Notes: a model not told the origin generated them from the letters alone. A stretch of 64,000 nucleotides of DNA from Yponomeuta sedellus (GCA_934045075.1 OW203725.1:18931497-18995496); one strand, 5' to 3'; shown: positions 10,525 through 23,005, counted from the stretch's first letter. A program made the numbers and translations.

Positions 10525-10788
10525 AAAAATAAGAAAGTTAAAAAATAATAGTAACGTACTTAACTTCATAATTTTCTTTTGTAATCTTTGCCGAGGGTCA
10601 ATGTTTTCAAAAAGACGCCTGTCACCTAAGTTTCCGGGACCACGGTACTTACAAAAAGTGCCGAAACGTCGGAAAATTGTAAAATGTAAAATTAAACGAG
10701 GTAAATATCCGTGCAAATACAGTTTTTATTATATCTTAAGAGATTCAACAGATGTGCAACATTTCGTATCTTTTACATAGGAAGTTGT

Positions 10789-11025
10789 AATTAAAACTGT
10801 TTTTATACGGATTTATGCTCGTTTATTACATTTTTACAATTTTCCAACGTTTCGGCACTTTTTCAGGTGCCGTGGTCCCGGATGAACATGACAGTCATCC
10901 GGGACCACGGCACCTGAAAAAGTGCCGAAACGTTGGAAAATTGTAAAAATGTAATAAACGAGCATAAATCCGTATAAAAACAGTTTTAATTATGTCTACA
11001 GCTCGTGTTAACCTTAGAAAATACT
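10789..11025 (+). mobile_element. Mini Penelope-derived foldback with 12-bp TSD
   Basis: The insert is two inverted copies of the Penelope 3' end (attaaaactgtttttatacg, then ttccaacgtttcggcacttt, then the mirror image), meeting at a short centre (aacatgaca). The right copy carries the extra tail (tgtctacagctcgtgttaac to aatact). Flanks ataggaagttgt at 10777-10788 and 11026-11037 are a 12-bp target-site duplication. It contains no coding sequence, so any mobility must have used proteins from another element. Confidence 0.88.
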
Positions 11026-11037
11026 ATAGGAAGTTGT

Positions 11038-12411
11038 TACGTACAAGCACTAATGTCTTCTGCAAATATCTCAATAACAATCTTCAGAGCACTTTGCGGT
11101 TTCTGATGACAGTTACCTACAACGAAAGATAAACGCGCAACTGTACGTAATGACGGTTATTCGTTGTATTGTCGCGGGCCACGACTCTATCGTTGATACG
11201 TAACATAGAGCATGACGGTTAAAGGCCGTAACTCAAAACGGTTTTTTCTCTTCTGATCTTTCTAGAGCAACTTTTATCTACAATCTATAGCGTACCGGCG
11301 TATACAGAAAAAAGTATTTACGTGTAGGTACCTATATTATATCCGTCCGTAAAAAAACCACTTCCTAGGATGTTACAGACTCTTAGGTAGACATGTGAGT
11401 AACAAAACTATGACATTATACAGAGTAGCAGACATACTGTAGTAACAAACTGATTAATTCTGGGTAGCTAGTAGCTAACTTCGTACTGGTACTAAAATGA
11501 GATTTAAAATATCTATTTACCTAGAGGCTAAAAATTCCACCCATGCCAGGACTCGAACCCGCGACCTCTGGCTAACCGTGCCGCGGTCGCGTGCTGTAGC
11601 CTCTAAATAGGTTTTTTTGAAATTGTCCTTAACACGGTTTAGTGCATCAAAAAGAATATAATATGAAATTGTCACATTCTCATCTCCTCTAAAGGAATGT
11701 GTAGACATCAAAATAATACGTAACATTACGGAATGTTCCAACCCAATTCTCCGTAAAAACTCTGTTCAATTATGCATTAACTGTGCTAACTACCTCATGT
11801 GACCTACATCAACTCAATTCTTAAAACGTCCAAATTAATACGGTTGCGCAAGATCTAAACAATTCCCCAAGAACAATATCGCACGTTGGTACAGCGTAGA
11901 TCGCCGGTAATCAGAACAATGGTGAAGGAGCGAAAGTGCAACTTAACCACCGGACCGTTCTGCTTGGCCATTGTTCCCCATTTTATTGTTTTCATTAGTG
12001 CCGGGCCTTGACGCAACCGGTTATCTTTCCGAAATTGCGAGTTTCCTAACCGCGATAAGTAAGTTTTACCACACGCCTAACTTGTGGTGGATTCAAGCAA
12101 AATCCTCATTGTATCATTTCGCTATGTTAGTAAACAAAACTTTTCGATATAATTAAAGATAGGTAGAGACATTTACCTCAGACCAACCCTAAGTTTTAAC
12201 CCGAGTAAAGATCCATGAAAAAACAAAATTGTGGAGCTAGCACCGAATTCACGAAGCTAAGAATAACAAGTCAACAGATTTACGTTTTTCTACCTTGCAT
12301 TCGACATTATGTAACATTACGCCGCGGAAAATATATATTTGATTCTATATTTTCAGGACCATGCGAGAACGTACACCTTAATGAGCATGCTACAATGGTG
12401 AAAACAGAGGA
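11038..12411. other. Upstream region of the LRR gene
   Basis: No gene was recognised. A minus-strand tRNA-like SINE end lies at about 11530-11680 (cgggttcgagtcctggcatg in reverse, with the adjoining tail). A likely 5' UTR splice acceptor (tattttcag then gaccatgcgag) occurs at about 12349-12357, just before the LRR start codon; an upstream non-coding exon is inferred. Confidence 0.5.
11525..11680 (-). repeat. tRNA-derived SINE ('gcccat' family), truncated
   Basis: In reverse it shows ggttagccagaggtcgcggg and a T-arm ending in catgggtggaatttttagcc. The tail includes gaaattgtccttaacacgg in forward reading. The same head occurs at 32905, 34440, 45760, 45905 and 59585. Confidence 0.65.
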
Positions 12412-15400
12412 ATGGAATCACAAACAGGAACTCCGGCGTTATGGCTGCTTCTCGTGATGTTGGTTGGAGTTTCGGGGCAGGCATCGTTATGCCCAAGCCC
12501 AGAAACTATATTGCCTTGCATTTGTACGAACAGAAATGAGGATATACAGATATGGTAAGATTGACCCATTATTAACTTCTAGATACTATAAGCGTCGATC
12601 GGTCGCCCTACATCAAAAGTGCTAGTATCAAACATCCTTTCCTTTTGAAGTCTGGTAGAAATGGATATCTCTTGACATCGGTGACTATGGATTTTATTAG
12701 GAGATATTCGTTACAAAATATAATCTTGTTTCAGGTGTACCCATAGCGACTTGCCTCAAGTCTTAAAAGGAGTACAGAAAGTTGGAGAATATGTCAGAAA
12801 GCCAATAGATGAGCTTATAATCGAAAACAACTATCTACCCTCACTCCCTGGAAAGATATTTCAAAATGTTAAGATACTCAGACTGATGCTACGACACAAT
12901 GGCCTTGAAAGACTTTCTGTGGCATGGCTGGAGACGCAAGAAAATAGTTTAGTAGAAATATTTATTGTCGAAAACGATTTGAAAAACCTTCCAGCTGAGA
13001 GTTTGCTGAAGTTACACAACCTTCAAGCGATCACAATCCAATCTCAAAATCTCAAAAGAATTCCTACGTTCACTTCTCTCCCAAAATTAAAGTACATAAA
13101 CATACAATCGGAAAGTCTGAGTACAGTAAATGAACACACATTCGAAAATCTTCCCAATTTGGAGAGACTATTCATACAAGGCAGTCCGAATCTACAAATA
13201 TTAAAAGAGAACACATTCTATAATCTACCAAAGTTGAGGAAGTTAGAAATAACGGATTGTGGACTAAATATAATACACATGAGAGCATTATCTTTGCTGT
13301 CGTCATTAAAAGAGCTCTCATTAAGTAATAATAAAATCAGTGATGCAACAATGGTCGGCAGAGCAACCAGAGATTTGCCTATGTTATCATCTTTAAAACT
13401 GGATGAAAATGTAATTGATAAGTTAGGCGAAGGTGCCTTTGTCGATCATCCTTTGTTGGAAAGTTTATATTTGGCAAATAATAATATAAACATCATACAC
13501 CATGGAGCATTTCATAGAGTCCCGAAACTAAGAACGGTCGATCTAAACTTTAACAGAATAAATCGGATCCATCCTGAATCATTCCTGCAGCAATCGGGGA
13601 GCGGAGTTGAAGAACTTCATCTTATAGGAAACAAAATCACTCACATTTCAGAGTTTCGAGCATTACTTGATGCTCTGCCGAGATTGAGATTCCTTGACAT
13701 GAGTGACAATTTATTGGATGAGATACCTAGAGGTGCTTTGAGAGGCCACCCTAGTTTAGAACGACTACATTTAAACAAGAACAGTATTAAATTTATCCAA
13801 GCTGATGCATTCGTTGCAATGCCTGCTCTCAGGGAGTTACATTTAAGTAACAATTCCCTAAGTGACTACAACGAAGGACCATTTTGGAACTTACCAGCAT
13901 TGAAAGGCTTAGATTTATCTTACAATTTTTTTCAAAGACTACAGCCAAAACTGTTTTATAATTTACCAGCTTTGAGAAGAATCAACCTAAGTAATAACCA
14001 GTTAGCAATGATCGATCCAATCACGTTTATGGAAACGCCCCTGTTGGAGTATGTTAACATTTCCGGAAATGCTCTAGTATCAGTGCATCCAGCTACTTTC
14101 AGAAACTTAGAGAACCTCTATGAATTGGATGCAAGTGCAAATAAACTAATAGAATTTGTCCCTGGAATGCCAAGAGGTCTAGAGCAGGTTTTCTTGCAAA
14201 GGAACCAAATAACTAATCTTCCTGCATCACCATCGCCAGACCTAGAATTACCGGCCTTGAGAATTTTGGATATATCCAGTAACGGAATACAAAAGATACC
14301 ACAAGGATGCATGAAAAGTCTGCGTAACTTACGAAGACTTTACATGAGGAGGAATGGCCTGAGACAAATCGACGCATTAACGTTTGGCGATCTTGAAAAG
14401 TTAGAAATATTAGACTTAGGAGACAATCAAATTATATCAGTCCACCCAAAAAGTTTGAAGAAACTTACCCACTTGAAACAAGTAAATCTACACGGAAATA
14501 CTATTGAGAATTTCGACTTTATGGTGATACAAGAGAACGCTGCATTATCCGCATTGGACTTTAGCAGGAACAAACTGAAGAGCATAAGTCCTAGTGCTGT
14601 AAATTCAGCCTTAGATGTGGAAGTATTTAACATATCATCTAATAACTTGAACGAATTACCAGTGACAATTAACATCCTGCCAAAGCTTAAAATATTGGAT
14701 GCCAGTCATAATCACATCAAGAAATTCGATGGAAATGTACTCAACAATCTAAATACTCTCACCGAGTTTAAAATGCCACACAACAGACTATTCGAACTGC
14801 GATCTGGAAGCTTCATGGATCTTCGAGATTTACAAGCGATTAATTTAGACAGCAACCAGATCGAGGTGGTGCATTCGAAAGCAATCTCTAATCTGCCAAA
14901 TTTAGTGTCAGTGTATTTGAGTAGAAATCATATCGTGGACATTCCAGACCATGTATTTTCAAACCTTCCTAAGTTGAGAATAATCGAACTCCAAGGCAAT
15001 AGATTACAGTTTATATCTTTAAAGGCATTTGAAAATGTCCCTCTGGTACAATATTTCAACGTGAGCAACAACCAGTTAACCAGTGTGGAAAACACCGGCT
15101 TGAGACAGCTGTCATCACTGGAAGTCTTGGATTTGAGTTTCAATAGACTGACCAAGATATCAAGGACCTCATTTCAATACATGGAGTGGTTAGTGGAACT
15201 AAACTTGGACAACAATGTAATATGCTTCATTAACGGTCAGCCTTTCGATTACATGCCGAGATTGAAGGTTCTTTCTATACGAAACAATAAACTGTCTACA
15301 GTAACGGAAAACACGTTTGCGAAGTTAAGGAATAACATTGCTATTTTGAATATTGAAGGTAAGACGACTTCTAAAATTAAGCCAGTCAACAAGTAATAGA

Positions 15401-17945
15401 GAATGTAGAATGCGTAAGCTGGGACCAAAGCGATTCATTCAGAAACTGATTCAGTACTTAGGAACGAAAGATACGACCTACAGTCCTGATTCCTGACATC
15501 TACGAGATGAGACTGAGGCTTAGAACAATAAAGTTATTGTTCTGAGGACTGAGGGGGCACAAAGAAGGACCCACTTTTTGGTTTTGTCGCGTAGGTATGT
15601 CTTGAATTGAAAATGAAGCAAATGAAAAAAATGTTTTATAATATAGATAGAATCTCATAAACACAACGTTTGCTCTAGCTATACAGTTTCATCGAATTCC
15701 CTACCGTTGCGATCGGCCCGGAAATGTATTTTTTTTCAAAAATATAGGACGCCTATATGAGAGAGAGAGAGAGAGAGAGAAACAATTTATATATCTTGAT
15801 AAACATAAAGTTACCATATTTACAATACTATATTTTACAATAATTAAGGGAACCTCAACAGACATGAAAAATTGCAACGTTGTACCTAGGTCTCATAGAT
15901 TTTAACTTGCGGGAGGGGCCGGAAGAAAGATGTAATACTACTATACAAAATGGTTCGTATACTTAACAGGTTTGATTAATATTTATAGTTATTTGATTTT
16001 TTTTATTTGATAGAACTTTATTTATCTATAAATGCATACATTATACACAACGATCTAAGACTAAGGGTATGCTAGGATGTTTGAATCTGGTGATCCTAGG
16101 TTCTAAAAATTGTCACAGTTGTTCTCATGTTTCTCATGTTCACTTTTAGATAAAAAAGTATCATAAAACAAGTTATAATTTTTTTCCATTGATGGCACTA
16201 GTTACCAACCCAAAGCGCCTTAATTTTATTAGAATAGGGAAGATTAGTTGCGAACATACATAAAGGTTTTTAAATTGACACTTACTTACTGTACTCTTCG
16301 CACGTATAAGAACCATTCGAGCTACTTTCGATTTTTAGTCCCTGCTCTGCTTACACACTCTACAACTCTTATTAAATGGACTGTCTTGTTAAATACAAAC
16401 AAAACCCAATGCCTGATAAATTATATTGCCCTTTCAGGTAATCCATTGGTTTGCAACTGCAGAATAATGTGGCTGAAGTCTTGGCTATCCGAATCGTCCT
16501 CCATAGGACCAAAATGTGCCGACGGGACCTACGTCAAGGGAATGCCATTTTCTAGAACAGACTGTCAAAACGCTGATCGATTAATAAACGCCGAAGAAGA
16601 ATCCAAATACTGCATAACTCATGAGAATGAAGCTCTCTTGCCCAACTTGGCAACATCTCAAGTATTTTCAACACTAGATAAGGTCAAGGATTACACAACT
16701 CAGGTAAAAAATACCTACCAAAACAACAAGATCAACAACAGGCCATCTCCAGAAGAATCTGAATACTTTTACGACGAATATGTAGACTATCCTTACAATG
16801 ACACACTTTTAGAAGGATTGAGTAACGATATTTCAAACAATGGGAGTACACAACAAAATACTGAGAGTAAACCACCTACCTTACAAAATACGACATTGAA
16901 AAATACCAATATTGGAAACAAACCTTCTGCGACTAGCAATGCTCCAAGTAGTGGGTTTACATTTTTTGGTATGCCTCTACCATCTTTAAATGTAGGCAAA
17001 TTGTGGAATACTGGCCGAAAAATCGACTATTCAGATGGCAAAATGAAACAACAAAATGGAAACAACTTTGCCCAAGGACAGCCAAAGTTTGAAACTGGTG
17101 GATTTTCCCCTGTTCTTCCGACCACAGCTGGAGGCTTCATGCCAATACCAAACCCCACTAAAGCAAAAATTACACCCAACACTGCTCCACAAGGTCGAAA
17201 TAATCAAAGTCAACCAATTATGCTGCAGGCTTTGGGCACTGTAGAACAGACAACACCATCAATAAAAGTGCAGGCTAATTCCAACTCTACACACAAGAAG
17301 ACAAAAACTGAAATCCATGAGCTTCAAGCCTACTTAGATGATGATAACAGCACTCATGTAGCTTACAACAGGACCAAAAATATTGAGGAGCAAAAAGGTG
17401 ACCAGGGGAAACTTAGCAAATATAATCTTATGGAATCCAATGTGACCATAACACAAGTGACAGAGAAGGAAGGGATACTAATAACAACAGATACTACAAA
17501 TGACATGTCTCTACAGGCGTGGATGGAATCAAGCACTATATCATACACATCCTCCCCTGTTACCTCTAAGCCACCTATAAAGAAACATGTGGAAAATCCA
17601 CCAACAGCGCTCTCTGCAATTTTGATTCCTGAAGACATAGCCAGGAGAAACCAGAGTAAAAGGCCAGCTACTATAACTAAAGTGAACTTACCCCATGTAG
17701 AGCAATTTGATCCGAGGCACAACTTTGCACCAGTGATCAACAGAGAGCCTAAGACCAGGTTCTCTGAAAACATAGGAAATACTAAAACAAGAAATGCAGA
17801 TGGAAGAGAGTGGTACTATAAGAACTATAATAATTCTAATTTAGAGCCTTACATAGCACCGGAAGTTCATATGTCTAACTGTAATGCTCTTAGATTTAAT
17901 TCACCATTTATCATGTTAACATTGTTAGTAAGATTTATGCGTTAA
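12412..17945 (+). CDS. atk: Secreted leucine-rich-repeat protein, Artichoke/chaoptin-like
   Basis: Coding exons are read as 12412-12554, 12735-15358 and 16438-17945, 1424 residues in all. The joins restore frame: the tgg Trp codon is split at the first intron and IEG|NPLVCNC at the second. The N-terminus is a signal peptide (ALWLLLVMLVGVSGQA) followed by a cysteine cap (CPSPETILPCICTRN). Then come about 35 LRR units of roughly 24 residues with LxxLxLxxNxI cores (e.g. LKELSLSNNKISD, LEVLDLSFNRLTK). A C-terminal LRR cap (NPLVCNCRIMWLKSWL, CADG, DCQ) follows, then about 450 Ser/Thr/Asn-rich residues. The last residues (NALRFNSPFIMLTLLVRFM) are hydrophobic, which suggests a GPI signal. Motifs such as ALLDALPRLRFLDMSDN point to Artichoke, an extracellular matrix protein of ciliated sense organs in Drosophila. 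Convoluted or another chaoptin relative is the main alternative. A 3' aataaa lies at 17975. Its 3' end faces ITPA 126 bp away. Confidence 0.85.
15359..16437 (+). other. Second intron of the LRR gene
   Basis: A GT (15359) to AG (16437) intron containing a (GA)n microsatellite at about 15760-15781. No other gene was seen within it. Confidence 0.7.
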
Positions 17946-17974
17946 TGTTAATTATGGGGAATAACAATAATCAC

Positions 17975-17980
17975 AATAAA
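17975..17980 (+). terminator. Polyadenylation signal of the LRR gene
   Basis: A canonical aataaa lies 30 bp after the stop codon and before the convergent ITPA stop. Confidence 0.6.
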
Positions 17981-18071
17981 TGTGTAACAAACTGAAATCC
18001 TGTAATTTGATCGCTAATTTAATTTCACTTAGTACATGTTACCTTCAACTAAAATACGTAACTATTCATCA

Positions 18072-18659
18072 TCATTGAATACCATCAGGACACTTGGGTA
18101 CAAAGTAAGTCTTTAGCTTGTCTAAAGCTTTGTATCTGTGTGATATTTTATTTTTCTCTTCCTTTGTCATTTCACCATAGGTCTTGCTGTAGCCATTGGG
18201 TAGGAATATGCAATCCCAACCAAAATCTCTGCTGCCCCTTGGTTCCACTATTGATCCTTCAGTGATGCCCTGGAACATTACCACATCCAGGTCTTTGCAT
18301 TCTCCATCACAGTAGGCGAAGGTACACACAGCCTCTGCAGACTTGTCTTCCCAGCCACTTAGTAACCTTGTTAACCCTTCCGGACCAAGTTTCTGGAGAA
18401 ACCATTTGATATAAGGGCCAGGAAGGCCTTTTAAAGCTTTAAAGCATAGGCAAGTGTCCTCAATAAGAACTGGCTTCTTAAGCACTCTTGCTGCCTCTTG
18501 GCACTTTTTGATGGTGACTTCGTTAATTTCCCCTTGTAGTTCTGGCAGATCTAAATTATAACTGTCGACCTGAACAGGAAAATTGTTACCTAAAATAGCT
18601 CGGAGCTCTTCGAGTTTCTTGGCATTGCCGGTTACGAAGGTTATAGTCCGGTGTGCCAT
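18072..18659 (-). CDS. ITPA: Inosine triphosphate pyrophosphatase
   Basis: A 195-residue intronless frame encodes an enzyme of the HAM1/ITPase family, which hydrolyses ITP, XTP and dITP to monophosphates and so keeps deaminated purines out of nucleic acids. It acts in the cytosol. Family signatures are visible: [13 protein letters not shown] at residues 7-19 (substrate loop with Asn and Lys), [27 protein letters not shown] at about 64-83 (metal and base-binding acid residues), [10 protein letters not shown], and [18 protein letters not shown] at about 148-165 followed by [11 protein letters not shown]. Length matches animal ITPases (about 190-200), and the ATG is the first in frame before TFVTGN. 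It converges on the LRR gene, with 126 bp between stop codons. No near-consensus minus-strand aataaa occurs in that gap; a weaker attaaa is at about 18017-18022, so overlapping 3' UTRs are possible. Confidence 0.95.
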   Translation of the reverse strand: MAHRTITFVTGNAKKLEELRAILGNNFPVQVDSYNLDLPELQGEINEVTIKKCQEAARVLKKPVLIEDTCLCFKALKGLPGPYIKWFLQKLGPEGLTRLLSGWEDKSAEAVCTFAYCDGECKDLDVVMFQGITEGSIVEPRGSRDFGWDCIFLPNGYSKTYGEMTKEEKNKISHRYKALDKLKTYFVPKCPDGIQ

Positions 18660-19157
18660 GTTGATATATTTCCGCAGACAGGACCAGTGACTTGAGGAAT
18701 TGAGTGGTCAGTTGGTTTTGTGACAAAAGGCTTAATATACGCACAATATACTTTAGAAAGAATAAATTACAACAATCAATACCACACAAGAAATTTTGTC
18801 GATTTTGACAGACCGCGAAATAAATAGACTAGACAATAGTAGACAAGCAAGTTTAGGTAGGAAGTGTCTAGTCAGCCTCTAGTAGAGACCCTCTACAGAG
18901 TGTCTTCGCATTTGATTGACAAATTTTGAGATATTTCATTATGAAAAACAGTAATACTAATGACTTATTGGTAACGGTGTAACACATTTATTAACCCAGC
19001 CCCCAGCAGTAGGGACATACTAGGGTTGATATCGATCGATTGAAGAACCATATAACAACCCATAATAGCGGATGTTGCTCCTACTCATATAACGCCTGTG
19101 TAGTTATGCTCATTACACGTATGTACTATAAAAAAAAAAACTGATTTAATAAGGTAT
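18660..19157. other. ITPA upstream region, no other gene
   Basis: The likely ITPA promoter lies here, but no TATA-like element is clear. A short block cagcccccagcagtaggga with gacatactagggttgat (about 18997-19030) matches the end of repeat R2. Confidence 0.45.
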
Positions 19158-19171
19158 TTAATATTTTTGTC

Positions 19172-20244
19172 GGAGCAGCTATCTGGATACCAAAATTCAA
19201 CGTTATACTCAGTTAGAATAGAATATATTTATTAGTTTTCAAGCGAAATAAGACACAACAATCAGTTACAAGTGCCCTCCATCCACATCTGTTTTCACAG
19301 GAGAAGCCGTGGCAATTTTGGAAGCAATCTTATTTCTTCAGGCACATAAAAACTCATTCCAAAAAGCCATCATAAGTATTTTCAGACTCTCTCAGCTGTT
19401 TACAATCGATCCTTGCCAACCCATTGCGATCAAAAAATAAATTTCCAATTATCTTTAAAATTAGGGAAGCTCTTTACTTGTGCGATCAGCAAAATATAGA
19501 AATTGTACTTGCCTGGATTCCGGGTCATGCTGGGATACAAGGTAACGAATTTGTAGACACATGCGCTAAAAATGCCGTTCAATCTGGCTCAGACTTATTC
19601 TCACATCTACCCACATGATCTTCGCACAACAGCTATGAAAGACCTAAATAATTCATAGAATACCCAGTGGAAATCTTCTCTCAGCATCAAAGGTTCCCAA
19701 TATGGAAATATACAACCTGAAATTCCCTCCAGGCCATGGTTTTTCCAGTACCGTGTTGCTGATAGAAAAGTGACATCCACAATTTGTGGGCTTCGTTTGG
19801 GTCATGCTTGCACCACTGTTTTCCTTACGAAAATACGGGTGAGGGACCACTCCTTATGTGAGTGTGGTCTTGACGAGGGCTCACTGGACCATATCTTTTT
19901 CAACTGCCCAAAACTGTCTTCTTCACTTTATAATTACCTACCTTCAAACTTCCCTCTCCCAACTAACTTTCGTTCTGTGTTACCTTTAGTGTTTACCCCA
20001 TTTATTAATATTTTATGTAACTTTATAAAAAATAACAATATAAGTTTATAGAAACTTTTTTTTACATTATAATATATTAACAGATATGCGACGTATTTAT
20101 ATCTATTTTGTGCTGTTTTGTTCTAGGTATCTCAACCAACGACATCACTGGATAAAAAAAAACAGTTCTTTAAAAAAAAGATGCCATCTCCAAAACTCGA
20201 CATTGGCAGAATCCTAGGGTAGCCATAAAATAAGAATTGATTGA
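19172..20244 (+). mobile_element. 5'-truncated LINE tail (RNase H and C-terminal zinc region)
   Basis: The region is flanked by a 14-bp direct repeat ttaatatttttgtc at 19158-19171 and 20245-20258, a plausible target-site duplication. In broken frames it reads GAAIWIP, then FTGEAVAILEAILFLQ and VLAWIPGHAGIQGNEFVD (RNase H). It continues ICGLRLGHACTTVFL and CECGLDEGSLDHIFFNCP, the CxC..H..C terminal motif of jockey/I-type LINEs. Stops and frame changes make it non-functional. A short gaatagaatatatttatt insert interrupts the RNase H start. Confidence 0.8.
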
Positions 20245-20594
20245 TTAATATTTTTGTCATCGCTCATGAAATTTCAGTCATGTGTTAGTACAGCTTAGAT
20301 TGCGTGATAAAAATTCGGTGGCTGATACACAAAAAGTTGTGGTCTACACTCATTAAACAAACTAAATTACATCTTACCTAAGTACTTTTAAAGTACAGCG
20401 GTACCACTATTACTACCGTCGTTGTATGTTTTCCCTGTTGCACAAATATTTTTATTTTATCACTACAAAACTAACGCGTGACTTTGAATTCAATTGATAA
20501 ATTTTAAGGAGATATTCTAATCATGATTAAAAAACATGACTCTAGATTAGTTGCAATAATATTTCAGTTAAGCATTAAAAAATAATATCAGGAT

Positions 20595-20830
20595 AAAAAT
20601 ATATGATGGTGCCGGCTGTCATATAATGGCAGTCGTTAAGCCATGTCAGAGGCCTTATGGGCGGCTTGATAACTTCTGACAGTAAGGCCCGCCACTGTCT
20701 TACAATCCTCCAGTAACCCGGACTTGGCCCCCGTGGTGGAGTATGGCCTAACCTTCCTGCGATGCACGAAGAGACCCGTGCCCCAGCAGTGGGGACATAC
20801 AAGGGTTGATAACGAACGAAAAATATATAA
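20595..20830 (-). repeat. Dispersed repeat 'R2', reverse copy
   Basis: In reverse it has the ordered blocks cccttgtatgtcccc, ggcacgggtct, cgcaggaaggttaggc, aagtccgggtta, agacagtggcgggcc, cagaagttatcaagccgc and catggcttaacgactgc shared with the copies at 6188 and 55870. It is non-coding. Confidence 0.7.
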
Positions 20831-21692
20831 AAATCGAAAAAATACTATCGTATAATAGGCAGCGCCGGCCAAATCAATTGTTCTTTTAATTGTTTACAAA
20901 TATAGGAGGACAGACTTTAATACATTTAACATATTAGAAAAAAAATTCAACGTCATGGTATCTCCTATTACAAATTTGCATTCAGTGTTTCGAGAAAAAT
21001 ATCTAAAATCACGGATATTAACGTATATGTCTTACTATTACCGATAAATCATTAATCATACAGCTTTTCATAATAATAAGGACATTTTCCCAAAATGTAG
21101 CTTTCAAAACTATCCTGTATTGCAAATAAAAACGGGCCCCACGAGGCCGAAAAGCCGCCCACAGCTTGGTGTCTTGCGTAGGTGACGAAGTTTTTGGCAC
21201 TTGTAGTGTAGTATCTAAGTTTCGTAAATAGCATTCACTGCTCTAAATGTCATAATACTTGTAATTGTCGAATTCTGACATTTCAGCGCCACAAAACGCT
21301 GACTCATGCCATTGTTGTATGTGCTATTAGTACCACTAGTGGCTGAGTATACACTATTATTCTAAGAATATTCACCTCATTATTTTCACTATGAAGATTG
21401 ATCATGTAGGTAGTAGGCAGGATTCAATCGAGATGGAAATCAAATCGCAAGTTTGCGGCCCCACGGCCATAGAATAACTAGACTATTTAGGCCAGCCAAA
21501 GACATGATAGCTGGTTTAGGGATTTCGGCATAGACAAGAATGACTGTCAAAATTTAGTTTTGTTTGATTGATTGGAGTTTTGGAGATTTCGCTGCTTTGC
21601 CGACGATTTTACAAAGGTTATTTTCTTTTCCTAGCGGAAAGACACAATAAACTAAACCAGTAACTCGTAAATACTATAAAAAAACAATAACC
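20831..21692. other. Upstream region of PSMD7; no gene
   Basis: AT-rich sequence without a recognised gene; the PSMD7 promoter is expected near the right end. A possible 5' UTR begins before the start codon at 21693 (acaataaccatg context). Confidence 0.5.
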
Positions 21693-23005
21693 ATGCCTGG
21701 TCAAGAAGTCGTCACTACGAAAGTAGTGGTCCATCCGCTGGTCCTGCTGAGCGTTGTAGACCATTTCAATCGAATGGGCAAAATCGGCAACCAGAAGAGA
21801 GTTGTTGGAGTTCTCCTGGGTTGTTGGCGAGCCAAGGGTGTTTTGGACGTATCAAATAGCTTTGCAGGTCAGTAAATCCTGTCATACTGTCTCTTGAAAA
21901 TCAACTTGATTATCTTAGGGCCACTATTCGACATAGCTTTTACGGTTATTATATACATTAAGGCTTAAGTCAAATCGTATTAATGTTACGTGGAACTTAT
22001 TATACTAGGGGATTTTGCATTGGCAATCTTCATTATCATGAGTCAGACAATATTGTTGAATTCGAGATGAATCACAGTGATCTTTTAAGTTTCGTGGATG
22101 CTAGTACCAACTTGTTACAAAACTCTGCAAGTCAGTGTGTTTTGCACTTGACAATTTATCAGTAAGAGATGACTAGCAAATTCTCATACCACCATTTACT
22201 TTCAGTACCCTTCGATGAAGATGACAAAGACAAGTCAGTGTGGTTCCTGGACCATGACTACTTGGAAAACATGTATGGAATGTTTAAGAAGGTAAATGCA
22301 AGGGAAAAGGTAGTGGGCTGGTACCACACTGGGCCAAAGCTGCATCAGAATGATGTGTCTATCAACGAGCTAATCAGGCGCTACTGCCCCAACTCAGTGC
22401 TTGTCATTATTGATGCTAAGCCAAAAGACCTTGGTCTCCCGACTGAAGCCTATCGAGCCGTAGAAGAGGTCCACGATGATGGTTCCCCGACAACCCGTAC
22501 ATTTGAGCATGTCCCTAGTGACATAGGTGCGGAAGAAGCTGAGGAAGTGGGAGTAGAACATTTACTGAGAGATATCAAGGACACAACAGTTGGTAGTCTT
22601 TCTCAACAAATAACCAACCAGTTGCTTGGACTACGGGGTCTTCACTCGCAACTGACAGAGATCAGGGAATACCTGGTTCAGGTAGGAGAGGGACAACTGC
22701 CAATCAACCACCAAATAATTTATCAGCTGCAGGATATCTTCAACCTCTTGCCTGATATTGCGGGTGACAACTTCATTGACAACCTTTATATCAAGACCAA
22801 TGATCAATCACTGGTTGTATATTTAGCCGCCCTAGTGCGGTCCATCATAGCCCTGCATAACCTCATCAACAACAAGATTACAAATAGAGACGCAGAGGAC
22901 GGCAAGAAGGAAGAAGCTAAGGAGAAGAAAGAGAAAGACGATAAAAAGGCTGCCGAGGAGAAAGCGAAAGGGGAGAAAAAAGAGAAGGATGAAAAGAAGA
23001 AGTAA
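21693..23005 (+). CDS. PSMD7: 26S proteasome lid subunit Rpn8 / Mov34
   Basis: Two exons, 21693-21867 and 22206-23005, give 324 residues. The splice rejoins SNSFA|VPFDEDD with a GTCAGT donor and TTTCAG acceptor. This is the MPN-domain subunit of the 19S lid that pairs with Rpn11 (the deubiquitinase). Visible motifs are [48 protein letters not shown] and [20 protein letters not shown]. The HxH zinc motif of active JAMM proteases is absent (YHTGP), as is normal for Rpn8, so it is structural and not catalytic. The C-terminal half has the helical bundle ([17 protein letters not shown]) and ends in a Lys/Glu-rich tail (about 290-324), which matches insect and vertebrate homologues. Length is slightly below the Drosophila protein. 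A polyA signal lies at 23055-23060. Confidence 0.97.

Larger units (their letters stand above)
10051..10735 (-). mobile_element. Diverged Penelope-like element remnant, non-coding
   Basis: The left edge (tagtattttctaaggttaac at 10051) is the reverse complement of the terminal extension seen on the three younger Penelope copies (10789-11025, 24172-26424, 59260-59487). It is followed by ataaaaactgtatttgcacg. The right edge carries the mirrored end (cgtgcaaatacagttttta, ending about 10735), preceded by the family's conserved block aaaaagtgccgaaacg. Between them lie a short palindrome and two 172-bp tandem units. No GIY-YIG or RT coding remains. Divergence from the other copies suggests an older or different subfamily. 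Confidence 0.7.

Noticed and set aside
21983..22165. 60-codon frame in the PSMD7 intron
   Set aside because: No homology recognised; the splice between flanking exons is exact and rejoins the conserved SNSFAVPFDEDD.
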